This document shows positions 56,280 to 64,000 of a stretch of 64,000 nt of DNA, piece by piece. Numbering within the stretch: the first letter of the stretch is position 1; the number at the start of each line of letters is the position of its first letter. The DNA is from Holophagales bacterium. GTDB lineage: Bacteria > Acidobacteriota > Thermoanaerobaculia > UBA5066. A program made the position numbers and the translations under genes. The DNA lies in assembly GCA_016719485.1 (NCBI GenBank), contig JADJZB010000025.1:62001-126000 (forward strand), in the 5' to 3' direction. The notes below the pieces were generated by a model that saw only the letters and a list, made by a program, of their open reading frames with translations, did not search any database and was not told the DNA's origin.

Positions 56280-56968
56280 GCAGCCCTCGCCTCGTCCTCT
56301 TCGACATCGACGGAACGCTTCTTTCGTCGGGACAGAGGGGGCTCGATTCCTTCTCGGAAGCGCTGCGCAGGACCTTCGGAACGGACGGCGACGTGGCCTC
56401 CTACCGTTTCGAGGGGAAGCTCGACCCGATCATCGTCCTCGAGCTGATGCAGAAGGCCGGCATCCCCGACGACGTCATCGCCCGGCGCCGCCCCGCCGCC
56501 CTCTCCCTCTACCTCGACCTCCTCGAGGCGGCGCTTTCCGCCGAGCCCCCGGCTCTCAAACCGGGGGTCGCCGACCTCGTCGCCCGCGTTTCGGCCTCCC
56601 CGTCGGTCGTCCCGGCCCTCCTGACGGGAAACGTCCAACGCGGCGCCCGCATCAAGCTGACGGCGGCCGGCCTCTGGGACAGCTTCCACTTCGGTGTCTT
56701 CGGTGACGAAGCGCCGCGGCGCGTCGACCTCGGGCCGATCGCCCTCGCCCGCGCGCTCGAGCGGACGGGACGGACGTTCTCACCGGCCGAGACCGTCGTC
56801 GTCGGCGACGCGCGCGCCGACGTCGAGTGCGGCCGGGCGATCGGCGCCCGGGTCGTGGCGGTGGCGACGGGCCGGACGACCCCCGAGGAGCTTCGCGCCG
56901 CCGGCGCCGACACCGTCCTGACGAACTTCGCCGACGTCGCGTCGGCGTGCGAGGCGATACTTGCTTGA
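56276..56968 (+). CDS. HAD-superfamily hydrolase (phosphatase, Gph/YjjG-like)
   Basis: A 230-residue haloacid-dehalogenase-fold phosphatase. Motif I FDIDGTLLSSG has the nucleophile Asp10 and Asp12; motif II is LLTGN; motif III/IV are Lys/acidic residues in KLTAAGLWDSFHFGVFGDEAP and VVVGDARADVECG. An alpha-helical C1 cap (about 20-90) is present. It dephosphorylates a small phosphomonoester, perhaps phosphoglycolate. The GTG start overlaps the esterase stop (GTGA), and its own stop overlaps the next gene's TTG start by 8 bp, indicating a tightly coupled operon. Confidence 0.88.
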   Translation: MSSPRLVLFDIDGTLLSSGQRGLDSFSEALRRTFGTDGDVASYRFEGKLDPIIVLELMQKAGIPDDVIARRRPAALSLYLDLLEAALSAEPPALKPGVADLVARVSASPSVVPALLTGNVQRGARIKLTAAGLWDSFHFGVFGDEAPRRVDLGPIALARALERTGRTFSPAETVVVGDARADVECGRAIGARVVAVATGRTTPEELRAAGADTVLTNFADVASACEAILA

Positions 56969-58037
56969 CGCTGCGCTCTTCCTGCTCCTGGCGGCCGCCC
57001 CTGCCGGTCTTCCGCAGTCCGGCCCGCCCATCGACGTCGCGCGCCCTCCCGTTCACGACGTGACGATGTCCGTCGACGTCGGCCCGGCCCGGGACATCCT
57101 CACGCTTCTCGCCGGGCGTCCCGAGGCCCCGGAGGCGCTCAAGCGGCTCCGGACCTCCCGTGCGTTCCAGCAGGCCCTCTCCCGCGGCGGCCGCAACCCC
57201 GACGACGTGCTGGGCCGGCTCGTCTCCGTCGCGGCCGGAACCCCCGACCCGCTCCTGAGCGGCTATTCCAGCCGCGCGGCGACCTTCTCGAAGATCCTCG
57301 ACGCCCTCGAGACCGACGGCACGCCCGCGGCCATGGTCGAGGCGCGCCGCATCGCCGCCCTCCTCCCCTCGTCGACGCCCGTCACGGCCCGCCTCCGGGT
57401 CGTCCCCCTCTTCAGCCTCGCCGGTTTCGACGACATCATCGCGGAGAGCGACGGCGAGACGACGTGGCTCTTCGCCGACCTGCCCCGGCTCGCGCCCGAG
57501 GGGGTCGCCGAGATCGTCCCCCGCGAAGCCGTCTTCTCGCTCCTGCGCTCCGCGACCGCCGAGTCGTGGACGCGCCTCTTCTCGCCGTTCCGCGTTCCCC
57601 CGGCCTGGCCGGAGGAGAAGGGCTCCGACTTCGACACCCTCCTGTCCCGCACCGTCGGCGACGGCCCCGCGACGTTGTTCCTCATTCCCGACGAGTTCTT
57701 CCCGGTCGGGACGATGTTCCAGGAGCCGATCCAGAGAAGCTTCGACCGCTGGAACGCGGCAGCGGAAACGCTCCTCGACCCCAAGGCGAAGGAGGAGGAC
57801 CGGCGGGCCGCTCTCGCCGCCGCGACCCTCCGTGGTGATTTCTGGAGCCGGCACTCTTCCGTCGTCGGCGTGAAGATCACCGAGACGCTCCTCCGGCGTG
57901 CAGGAGCCGCGAAGTACCTGGAAGCTCTCGCTGCCGGTCCACGCGCCGTCGCCACTCTCTACCTCGACGTCACGAGGAAGACGAAGGAACCCGCCCTCGG
58001 CAAGGCCGCAAGAAGGGCACTGGAGGCGTCGAAATGA
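56961..58037 (+). CDS. secreted protein of unknown function (DUF5700-like?)
   Basis: A 358-residue protein from a TTG at 56961. The first residues MLDAALFLLLAAAPAGLPQSG look like a signal peptide, though weakly basic. The rest is helical with FLIPDEFFPVGTMFQEPIQRSF and LRGDFWSRHSSVVGVKITETL; the latter is reminiscent of peptide-recognition or gluzincin-like families (for example DUF5700), but no HExxH motif is visible here. I do not recognise it firmly. It overlaps the HAD stop by 8 bp, and the PFOR start (ATGA) overlaps its stop, so it is expressed with the enzyme genes. Function unknown. Confidence 0.65.
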   Translation: MLDAALFLLLAAAPAGLPQSGPPIDVARPPVHDVTMSVDVGPARDILTLLAGRPEAPEALKRLRTSRAFQQALSRGGRNPDDVLGRLVSVAAGTPDPLLSGYSSRAATFSKILDALETDGTPAAMVEARRIAALLPSSTPVTARLRVVPLFSLAGFDDIIAESDGETTWLFADLPRLAPEGVAEIVPREAVFSLLRSATAESWTRLFSPFRVPPAWPEEKGSDFDTLLSRTVGDGPATLFLIPDEFFPVGTMFQEPIQRSFDRWNAAAETLLDPKAKEEDRRAALAAATLRGDFWSRHSSVVGVKITETLLRRAGAAKYLEALAAGPRAVATLYLDVTRKTKEPALGKAARRALEASK

Positions 58038-61000
58038 ACGGAACACCTCGCTACCCCGGCATCCGGATCACGACGAACGGGAACCAGCTCGTCGCCTACC
58101 ACACGGAAGCGCGCATCACGGACGGCGGGGTCTTCTACCCGATCACGCCGTCGACCGAGATGGGCGAGAACTACCAGCTCTCGTTCGCCGAGGGAAAGCT
58201 GAACGTCTTCGGCGCCAGCAAGCTCGCCGTGGAGACCGAAGGCGAGCACTCGGCGCAGGGGGGCGCGATCGCCTTCTCCGTCTGCGGAAAGCGCACCGTG
58301 AACTTCACCTCGGGGCAGGGGATCGTCTACGGCTCCGAGCAGTACTACCACGCGCCCGGCAAGTTCTCGACGATGGTCCTCGAGGTCTCGGCCCGCGCGC
58401 TGACGAAGCACGCGCTGAACGTCCACTGCGGGCACGACGACATCTACGCCGTCATGGACACCGGCTGGATCATGCTGTTCGGCAAGGACTCGCAGCAGGC
58501 GGCCGACCAGGCGCTGATCATCCGCAAGGTCGCGGAGCTGAGCCTCACGCCCGGCATCAACATCCAGGACGGCTTCCTCACCTCGCACCTCGAGCGGACG
58601 TTCTTCCGCCACGAGGCCGAGCTGATGAGGGAGTTCCTCGGCGCGCCCCACGACCTCATCGACTGCCCCACCGACGCGCAACGGACCCTCTTCGGGCCGA
58701 AACGCCGCCGCGTGCCGGCGATGATCGACCTTCAGAATCCGCTCCTCCTCGGCCCCGTGCAGAACCAGGAGCACTACATGAACGGGGTGGTCGCGCACCG
58801 CTCCGAGTTCTGCGAGCCGATCCTCCCGATGCTCGAGGCGGCCTTTGCCGAGTTCGGAGAGCTGACGGGGCGCCACTACGGCCTCCTCTCGCAGTACCGC
58901 GCAGGCGACGCCGAGACCGTCTTCGTCTCGCTCGGATCGGCGGCCGAGAACATCGAGGCCGCCGTCGACCATCTCCGCGCGAAGGGTGAGAAGGCCGGGT
59001 CGATCCACGTGAACGTCCTCCGCCCGACCCCGGAGGCCGCCTACGTGGCCGCCCTCGCCGGGAAGAGGAACGTGATCGTCATGGAGCGGACCGACCAGCC
59101 GCTCGCCGGCGACAACCCCCTCGCGAGGGACATCCGGACCGCGTTCACGAAGGCGGTCCAGGCCGGGACGATCCCGCCGGCTGCCGTGCCGCGCTTCTTC
59201 TCGGGCATCTACGGCCTCGGCTCGCGCGACTTCCGGCCCGAGGGAATCCTCGGCGCTTACGGCTTCGCCACCGGATCGCTCGCCCGCAAGGACGGCCGGA
59301 CCGAGGCCGACGGGGAGACTCTCTTCGTCGTCGGAATCGACCACCCGTACGAGGTGAAGGCCGCGGAGCGGCCGTCGCTCCTCCCCCACGGCGCCATCGC
59401 CGTCCGCCTCCACTCCATCGGCGGCTGGGGAATGATCACGACCGGCAAGAACCTGGGCGAGATCATCGGCGAGCTGGGCGACCACGTGGCGGAGCGGGAC
59501 GGGGCCGTGGACGAGCTGGGCCGGCGGAAGGAAGTCGTCCACGTCTCGGCGAACCCGAAGTACGGGTCGGAGAAGAAGGGGGCGCCCACCGAGTACTTCC
59601 TCGTCGTCGCTCCCGAGCGGATCCGGGTCAACTGCGACCTCAGGCACGTGACCGTCGTCCTCTGCTGCGACCCGAAGGCGTTCACGCACACGAACCCGCT
59701 CGACGGGATGGACGAGGGAGGCGCCTTCGTCTGGGAGTCGGACGAGAGCCCCGAGACGGCCTGGACGCGGATCCCGAGGAAGTACCGGCAGGAGATCCTC
59801 GACAAGAAGATCCGCCTCTACACCCTCCCCGGCTTCGACATCGCCCGCGCCGCCACCGAGCGGCCGGACCTGCAGCTCCGGATGCAGGGGAACGCCTTCC
59901 TCGGCGCGTTCTTCGCGGTCTCGCCCTTCCTCGAGGAGTTCGGGATCGCCCGCGACCACTTCAACGAGCAGGTCGAGAAGCAGTACCGCAAGAAGTTCGG
60001 CCGCTTCGGCGACGCCGTCGTCGCCTCGAACATGGAGGTCATGCTCCAGGGCTTCTCGCGGGTGAGGGAGATCGTCTACGGCGCGGTCGACGCGCCCGAC
60101 CGCTCGAGCATGCGGGGCGAGTCGCTCTTCCCGCTTGCCGAGTGCGGGGCGACGTGCCGGGCGGTCCCGAAGCCGGCGGTGCAGGCCGAGAGGGCTCCCG
60201 TCTTCCGGCGAGAGACGTTCGAGAAGGAGTTCCGGGCGGGCCTCGGCTACCACCAGCCGGCGTCGGTTCTCGCGGCAGCGGGCGTCGGCGCGGCGGCGAC
60301 CGGCGAGACGGCCACGAAGTACGTCGCGCGCCGGATGACCCCGGTCTTCATCGCCGAGAACTGCACGCAGTGCATGGAGTGCATCTCGTCGTGCCCCGAC
60401 ACGGCGCTCCCGAACACGGCGCAGGACCTGACGACGATCCTGACGACGGCGGTGCGCGCGTACGTGCAGGACCCGATGGACCGGGCCCGGCTCCTCGCGA
60501 GCGTGCCGGACGTCGAGAGGTCTGTCCGCGCCGGGATGGTCGAGGCCCAGAAGTCGAAGGCCGGTACGCCCGTGAGGGACCTCGTCCGCGCCGCCGTCGA
60601 GCCGATCGGCGTCGTCTCGGACCAGGGCAAGGCGCAGCTGTACGCCATCCTCGACACGCTCCCGCTCGCCTACAACAAGGTCAACGCCATCTTCGCGAAC
60701 CCCGAGAAGAAGACCCCTGGAGGCGGAGGGATCTTCTCCATCTTCGTCTCCGATCTCTGCAAGGGGTGCGGCGAGTGCGTCACCGAATGTGGCGACCACG
60801 AAGCGCTGAAGATGGTCGACGAGACCGAGGAGCTGAACGCCAGGCACGCGACGGCGACGAGCTTCCTCAACCTTCTCGGCGACACGCCGCAGAAGTACCT
60901 CGGCCTCTACGACGCCGGGCATCCGCAGACGTCCCGCGAGGCGGCGCTGCGCAACCACCTCATGGTCCGCTCGACGTACGACGCCCTCGTCTCGGGAGAC

Positions 61001-62671
61001 GGCGCCTGCGCCGGCTGCGGCGAGAAGACCGTCCTGCGCGCCGTCGCCTCGGTCACCGAGGCCTACATGCGCCCGCTCTACCACGCCAAGGCCGACCGGC
61101 TCGCGGCCAAGGCGAAGGCCGTCGCCGAGTCCGGCGCCGCGCGACTCGCGGCCCTGAAGGAGAAGAGCCCGGCCGACTACGCCCGGTTCACGAGGGCGGT
61201 CGCGCACCTCCTGATGGGGCTCGGCGGCGAGACCGACGAGGACACGGACGCCCGCCTCGCCGGGCGCGGGCCGATTTCCGACGCGGAGGTCGTCGACGCC
61301 CTCCGCGCCGTCCTCGCGCAGGAGGCGTGGAACCACCGCGAGCTGCAGGCGATCGACGGCCGGCTCGCGAACGGGATGTCGGTCATGGCGATGGGCGCCC
61401 ATACCGGCTGCAACACCGTCTTCGGCTCGACCCCCCCGAACAACCCGCACCCCTACCCGTGGATGAACTCCCTGTTCCAGGACGGCGCCACCGTCGCCTG
61501 GCTCTTCGGCGAGGCGTTCATCCAGGACCACGCCCGCCGCTCCGTCATTCCCGAGCGGCTCGCCAATGCCCTTCTCCGCGACGACGGCCCGCTGACGGCC
61601 GCCGAGGTCTTCGACCTCGCACACTTCTCCGACGCCCTCATGACCGACCTCGAGGTCGCCGAGCTGCCGAAGGCCTGGGCCATCGGCGGCGACGGCGGGA
61701 TGGGCGACATCGGCTTCCAGAACGTCTCGAAGGTCGTCCTCCAGAACCGCCCGAACGTGAAGATGCTGATGCTCGACACGCAGGTCTACTCGAACACCGG
61801 CGGGCAGAACTCCGACTCGTCGGTCATCACGGGCGGCTTCGACATGAACCAGATCGGCGCAGCCACCCAGGGAAAGCTGACCGAGAAGAAGGGGCTCGCC
61901 GAGATCTTCTGCGCGGGCCACGGCTCGCCTTTCGTCGCGCAGGTCTCGATGGCGAACGCCCCGAAGCTCTACAAGGCGATCCTCGACGCCCTCGAGTACC
62001 GCGGGACCGCGTTCGTGCAGAGCTTCACGCCGTGCCAGCCGGAGCACGGCGTCGGCGACGACGTCTCCACCCTGCAGTCCCAGCGCTCCCGCGACAGCCG
62101 GATGCTCCCCGAGTTCACCTACAACCCCGGCAAGGGCGAGACGTACCGCGAGGCGCTCGAGCTGAAGGGGAATCCGAACCACGACCGCGACTGGTGGGAG
62201 ACGACGCTCACGTCGACGGGCGAGAAGGTGAAGTACACCGTCGCCCACTACGCCGTCACCGAGGCCCGCTTCCGCCAGCACCTGAAGAAGGTCGCCCCCG
62301 AGACGGCGTCGACGATGGTCGCCCTCGACGACGTCCTCGTCCTCCTCTCGCAGGACGACGTCGTCAAGCGTCGCGTCCTCGACCCGAAGAGCCCCGCCTT
62401 CGTCCCCGACTTCGGGGTCGTCATCAAGGCCGAGGACCACGAAGGGCGGCCGGGCTACTATTCGCTCTCGCGCCAGATGGTCCTGCTCTGCGTGGAGCGC
62501 CGGAAGGCGTGGCGCCTGCTCCAGAGCAAGGCGGGCATCGACAACAGGGAATACCGGGCGCAGCGCGCCCTCCTCGCCCGCCTCGGGAAGGGCGAGATCA
62601 CCCGGGACGACCTGCTGAAGGGGGGCTCGATGCTCCTCAAGGAAGAAGTCACGAAGCTCGCCGCGAGCTGA
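58034..62671 (+). CDS. nifJ: pyruvate:ferredoxin/flavodoxin oxidoreductase-type enzyme, enlarged
   Basis: A 1545-residue single-chain 2-oxoacid:acceptor oxidoreductase (typical NifJ about 1170-1200). N-terminal domain I (FYPITPSTEMGE), a gamma-like domain, two ferredoxin-type clusters (CTQCMECISSC from Cys777 and CKGCGECVTEC from Cys909), and the TPP domain with Cys992/Cys995 (GACAGCGEK), Cys1126 and Cys1334 (SFTPCQPEHG), GDGGMGDIGF (1220) and NTGGQ (about 1254). All cluster ligands are present, so it should convert pyruvate to acetyl-CoA with reduced ferredoxin. The spacing between clusters and between Cys995 and Cys1126 is much longer than in Desulfovibrio enzymes, marking two insertions. 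It overlaps the upstream unknown gene (ATGA) and precedes tpx by 27 bp. Confidence 0.9.
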   Translation: MNGTPRYPGIRITTNGNQLVAYHTEARITDGGVFYPITPSTEMGENYQLSFAEGKLNVFGASKLAVETEGEHSAQGGAIAFSVCGKRTVNFTSGQGIVYGSEQYYHAPGKFSTMVLEVSARALTKHALNVHCGHDDIYAVMDTGWIMLFGKDSQQAADQALIIRKVAELSLTPGINIQDGFLTSHLERTFFRHEAELMREFLGAPHDLIDCPTDAQRTLFGPKRRRVPAMIDLQNPLLLGPVQNQEHYMNGVVAHRSEFCEPILPMLEAAFAEFGELTGRHYGLLSQYRAGDAETVFVSLGSAAENIEAAVDHLRAKGEKAGSIHVNVLRPTPEAAYVAALAGKRNVIVMERTDQPLAGDNPLARDIRTAFTKAVQAGTIPPAAVPRFFSGIYGLGSRDFRPEGILGAYGFATGSLARKDGRTEADGETLFVVGIDHPYEVKAAERPSLLPHGAIAVRLHSIGGWGMITTGKNLGEIIGELGDHVAERDGAVDELGRRKEVVHVSANPKYGSEKKGAPTEYFLVVAPERIRVNCDLRHVTVVLCCDPKAFTHTNPLDGMDEGGAFVWESDESPETAWTRIPRKYRQEILDKKIRLYTLPGFDIARAATERPDLQLRMQGNAFLGAFFAVSPFLEEFGIARDHFNEQVEKQYRKKFGRFGDAVVASNMEVMLQGFSRVREIVYGAVDAPDRSSMRGESLFPLAECGATCRAVPKPAVQAERAPVFRRETFEKEFRAGLGYHQPASVLAAAGVGAAATGETATKYVARRMTPVFIAENCTQCMECISSCPDTALPNTAQDLTTILTTAVRAYVQDPMDRARLLASVPDVERSVRAGMVEAQKSKAGTPVRDLVRAAVEPIGVVSDQGKAQLYAILDTLPLAYNKVNAIFANPEKKTPGGGGIFSIFVSDLCKGCGECVTECGDHEALKMVDETEELNARHATATSFLNLLGDTPQKYLGLYDAGHPQTSREAALRNHLMVRSTYDALVSGDGACAGCGEKTVLRAVASVTEAYMRPLYHAKADRLAAKAKAVAESGAARLAALKEKSPADYARFTRAVAHLLMGLGGETDEDTDARLAGRGPISDAEVVDALRAVLAQEAWNHRELQAIDGRLANGMSVMAMGAHTGCNTVFGSTPPNNPHPYPWMNSLFQDGATVAWLFGEAFIQDHARRSVIPERLANALLRDDGPLTAAEVFDLAHFSDALMTDLEVAELPKAWAIGGDGGMGDIGFQNVSKVVLQNRPNVKMLMLDTQVYSNTGGQNSDSSVITGGFDMNQIGAATQGKLTEKKGLAEIFCAGHGSPFVAQVSMANAPKLYKAILDALEYRGTAFVQSFTPCQPEHGVGDDVSTLQSQRSRDSRMLPEFTYNPGKGETYREALELKGNPNHDRDWWETTLTSTGEKVKYTVAHYAVTEARFRQHLKKVAPETASTMVALDDVLVLLSQDDVVKRRVLDPKSPAFVPDFGVVIKAEDHEGRPGYYSLSRQMVLLCVERRKAWRLLQSKAGIDNREYRAQRALLARLGKGEITRDDLLKGGSMLLKEEVTKLAAS

Positions 62672-62698
62672 GAACCCCGCGAAGAAGGAGAAACGCAC

Positions 62699-63202
62699 AT
62701 GGAGAGAACCGGCATCATCACGTTCCTCGGGAACCCCCTCACCCTCGTCGGACCCGAGATCAAGGTCGGCGACAAGGCCCCCGACTTCACCGTCCTGGAC
62801 AACGGCCTCGGCGCGAAGAGCCTGAAAGACTTCGCGGGCAAGACGGTCGTCCTCAGCGTCACCCCGTCCCTCGACACTCCGGTCTGCGACGCGCAGCTGC
62901 GCCGGTTCAACGACACGGCGACGAAGCTCGCCGACGACGTCGTCGTCCTGAACGTCTCGATGGACCTGCCGTTCGCGAACAAGCGCTTCTGCTCGGTCGC
63001 CGGCATCGAGAAGGCGCTCACGCTGAGCGACCACCGCGACGCTTCGTTCGGGAACGCGTACGGCGTCCTCGTCAAGGAGCTCCGCCTCCTCGCCCGCGCG
63101 ATCTTCGTCGTCGGCAAGGACGGCCTCGTCAGGTACGCCGAGATCGTCCCCGAGATGACCCACCACCCGGACTACGACAAGGCGCTCGCCGCCGCGAAGT
63201 AA
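62699..63202 (+). CDS. tpx: thiol peroxidase (Tpx), atypical 2-Cys peroxiredoxin
   Basis: A 167-residue peroxiredoxin. Peroxidatic Cys63 is in TPSLDTPVCDAQ and the resolving Cys98 in KRFCSVAGI, both spaced as in E. coli Tpx (Cys61/Cys95). GDKAPDFTVLDNGL begins the fold. It reduces hydrogen and alkyl peroxides with thioredoxin, protecting oxygen-sensitive iron-sulfur enzymes such as the oxidoreductase just upstream. AAGGAG precedes the ATG; the 27 bp gap suggests transcription with the oxidoreductase gene. Confidence 0.95.
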   Translation: MERTGIITFLGNPLTLVGPEIKVGDKAPDFTVLDNGLGAKSLKDFAGKTVVLSVTPSLDTPVCDAQLRRFNDTATKLADDVVVLNVSMDLPFANKRFCSVAGIEKALTLSDHRDASFGNAYGVLVKELRLLARAIFVVGKDGLVRYAEIVPEMTHHPDYDKALAAAK

Positions 63203-63226
63203 GGGACGGCGTCTTCAGGCTGCGCC

Positions 63227-64000
63227 ATGAGCAGGATTCTCGTCACCGGCGGCGCCGGGTACATCGGTTCCCACACCTGCGTCGAGCTCCTGCGGGCCGG
63301 CCACGAGGTCGTCGTCCTGGACAACCTCTGCAACGCCCGGCGGGAGTCCCTCCGCCGGGTGACGGAGCTGACGGGGCGCACCTTCCCCTTCGTCGAGGGC
63401 GACGTGAGAGACCGCTCCGCGCTCGACGCGCTCTTCCGCGCGCACCACGTCGACGCGGTCATTCACTTCGCCGGTCTGAAGGCGGTGGGGGAGTCGGTCG
63501 CAAGGCCCCTCCTGTACTGGGACAACAACGTCTGCGGGACCGTGAGCCTCCTCGAGGCGATGGCCCGCGCCGGCGTGACGACGATGGTCTTCAGCTCCTC
63601 CGCGACCGTTTACGGCGACCCCGCGAGTGTCCCCATCCGGGAGGACTTCCCCACCGGCGTTCCGACGAATCCCTACGGGCGCAGCAAGCTCGTGGTCGAG
63701 CAGGTGCTCTCGGACCTGTCCACGGCGGAGCCCGGCTGGCGGATCGCGCTGCTGCGCTACTTCAACCCGGTAGGCGCTCACGAGAGCGGGCGGCTCGGCG
63801 AGGACCCCCGCGGCGTCCCGAACAACCTCATGCCCTACGTCTCGCAGGTGGCCGTCGGCCGGCGCGACGCCCTGAACGTCTTCGGCGACGACTACCCGAC
63901 TCCCGACGGCACCGGGGTGCGGGACTACATCCACGTCGTGGACCTCGCGGCGGGCCACCTGAAGGCCGTCGAGAAGCTCGAGGAAGGGCCCGGGGTCCGG
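63227..64000 (+). CDS. galE: UDP-glucose 4-epimerase (3' end beyond the window)
   Basis: The first 258 residues of an extended SDR. The NAD motif GGAGYIGSH is at residues 8-16, then HFAGLKAVGESV, SSSATVYGDP with the catalytic Ser, and Tyr/Lys in NPYGRSKLVVE, followed by FNPVGAHESGRLGEDP, RRDALNVFGDDYPTPDGTG and VRDYIHVVDLA, all typical of GalE. It interconverts UDP-glucose and UDP-galactose for surface polysaccharides. The gene is cut by the window edge. ATG at 63227; the ribosome-binding site is weak. Confidence 0.95.
   Translation, partial: MSRILVTGGAGYIGSHTCVELLRAGHEVVVLDNLCNARRESLRRVTELTGRTFPFVEGDVRDRSALDALFRAHHVDAVIHFAGLKAVGESVARPLLYWDNNVCGTVSLLEAMARAGVTTMVFSSSATVYGDPASVPIREDFPTGVPTNPYGRSKLVVEQVLSDLSTAEPGWRIALLRYFNPVGAHESGRLGEDPRGVPNNLMPYVSQVAVGRRDALNVFGDDYPTPDGTGVRDYIHVVDLAAGHLKAVEKLEEGPGVR

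Noticed and set aside
57959..63166. Minus-strand open frame of about 1735 codons opposite the PFOR
   Set aside because: Antisense of a recognised enzyme, with skewed Arg/Val/Asp composition and no motif.

Overview
This is a very GC-rich chromosomal window (visibly around two thirds GC or more, with C/G in most third codon positions). It probably comes from a member of the Acidobacteriota or a close relative. That is an inference from gene content: an Oar-like TonB-dependent receptor with a carboxypeptidase-regulatory N-domain, a secreted BNR-propeller protein paired with a prolyl oligopeptidase, a TldD/TldE pair, a membrane Ser/Thr kinase with a TolB-like propeller, LytS/LytTR signalling genes, and a large pyruvate:ferredoxin-type oxidoreductase. 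No rRNA marker is present, so the taxonomy is unproven. Genes are tightly packed on both strands. There is one tRNA (Arg, TCT). I saw no insertion sequence, integrase, CRISPR array or replication origin.

Layout. 1-2.6 kb: the tail of an ABC permease, a pseudouridine synthase and a membrane diguanylate cyclase. 2.7-9.7 kb: an SDR oxidoreductase, then a minus-strand run (small protein, aromatic amino acid hydroxylase, kynurenine formamidase, N-acetylmuramoyl-L-alanine amidase, a MamK-like bacterial actin, a membrane SPOR protein) whose last three genes overlap by 4 bp each; then a SPOUT RNA methyltransferase. 9.9-14 kb: a duplicated-fused LytS-type kinase with two near-identical LytTR regulators. 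14-25 kb: TonB-dependent receptor, secreted JAMM-fold protein, BNR-propeller protein, prolyl oligopeptidase and a secreted propeller-like protein. 25-36 kb: a surface module on the minus strand (2591-residue secreted protein with eight 111-residue repeats and a beta-helix, then three tail-collar proteins and a GNAT enzyme), flanked by two DUF6916-like proteins. 36-43 kb: exported TldD, TldE, UMF1-family transporter, Kup potassium transporter and a PlsC-type acyltransferase. 43.5-49.4 kb: unknown protein, RiPP-type radical SAM maturase, histone H1-like Lys/Ala-rich protein, and a Ser/Thr kinase-propeller gene broken by a frameshift. 49.4-56 kb: papain-fold protease, methyltransferase, multi-PAS histidine kinase, tRNA-Arg, CarH-like B12 light-sensor protein without a DNA-binding domain, and an SDR lacking its catalytic Tyr. 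55.4-64 kb: an overlapping plus-strand operon (esterase, HAD phosphatase, unknown secreted protein, enlarged PFOR), then thiol peroxidase and a truncated galE.

The places I would look at first are the MamK-like actin/SPOR/amidase operon, the fused tandem LytS kinase whose first ATPase half is degenerate, the adhesin plus three collar-protein operon, the orphan RiPP radical SAM gene whose homology begins upstream of its first usable start codon, the stand-alone CarH-like photoreceptor domain, and the PFOR with two large insertions.
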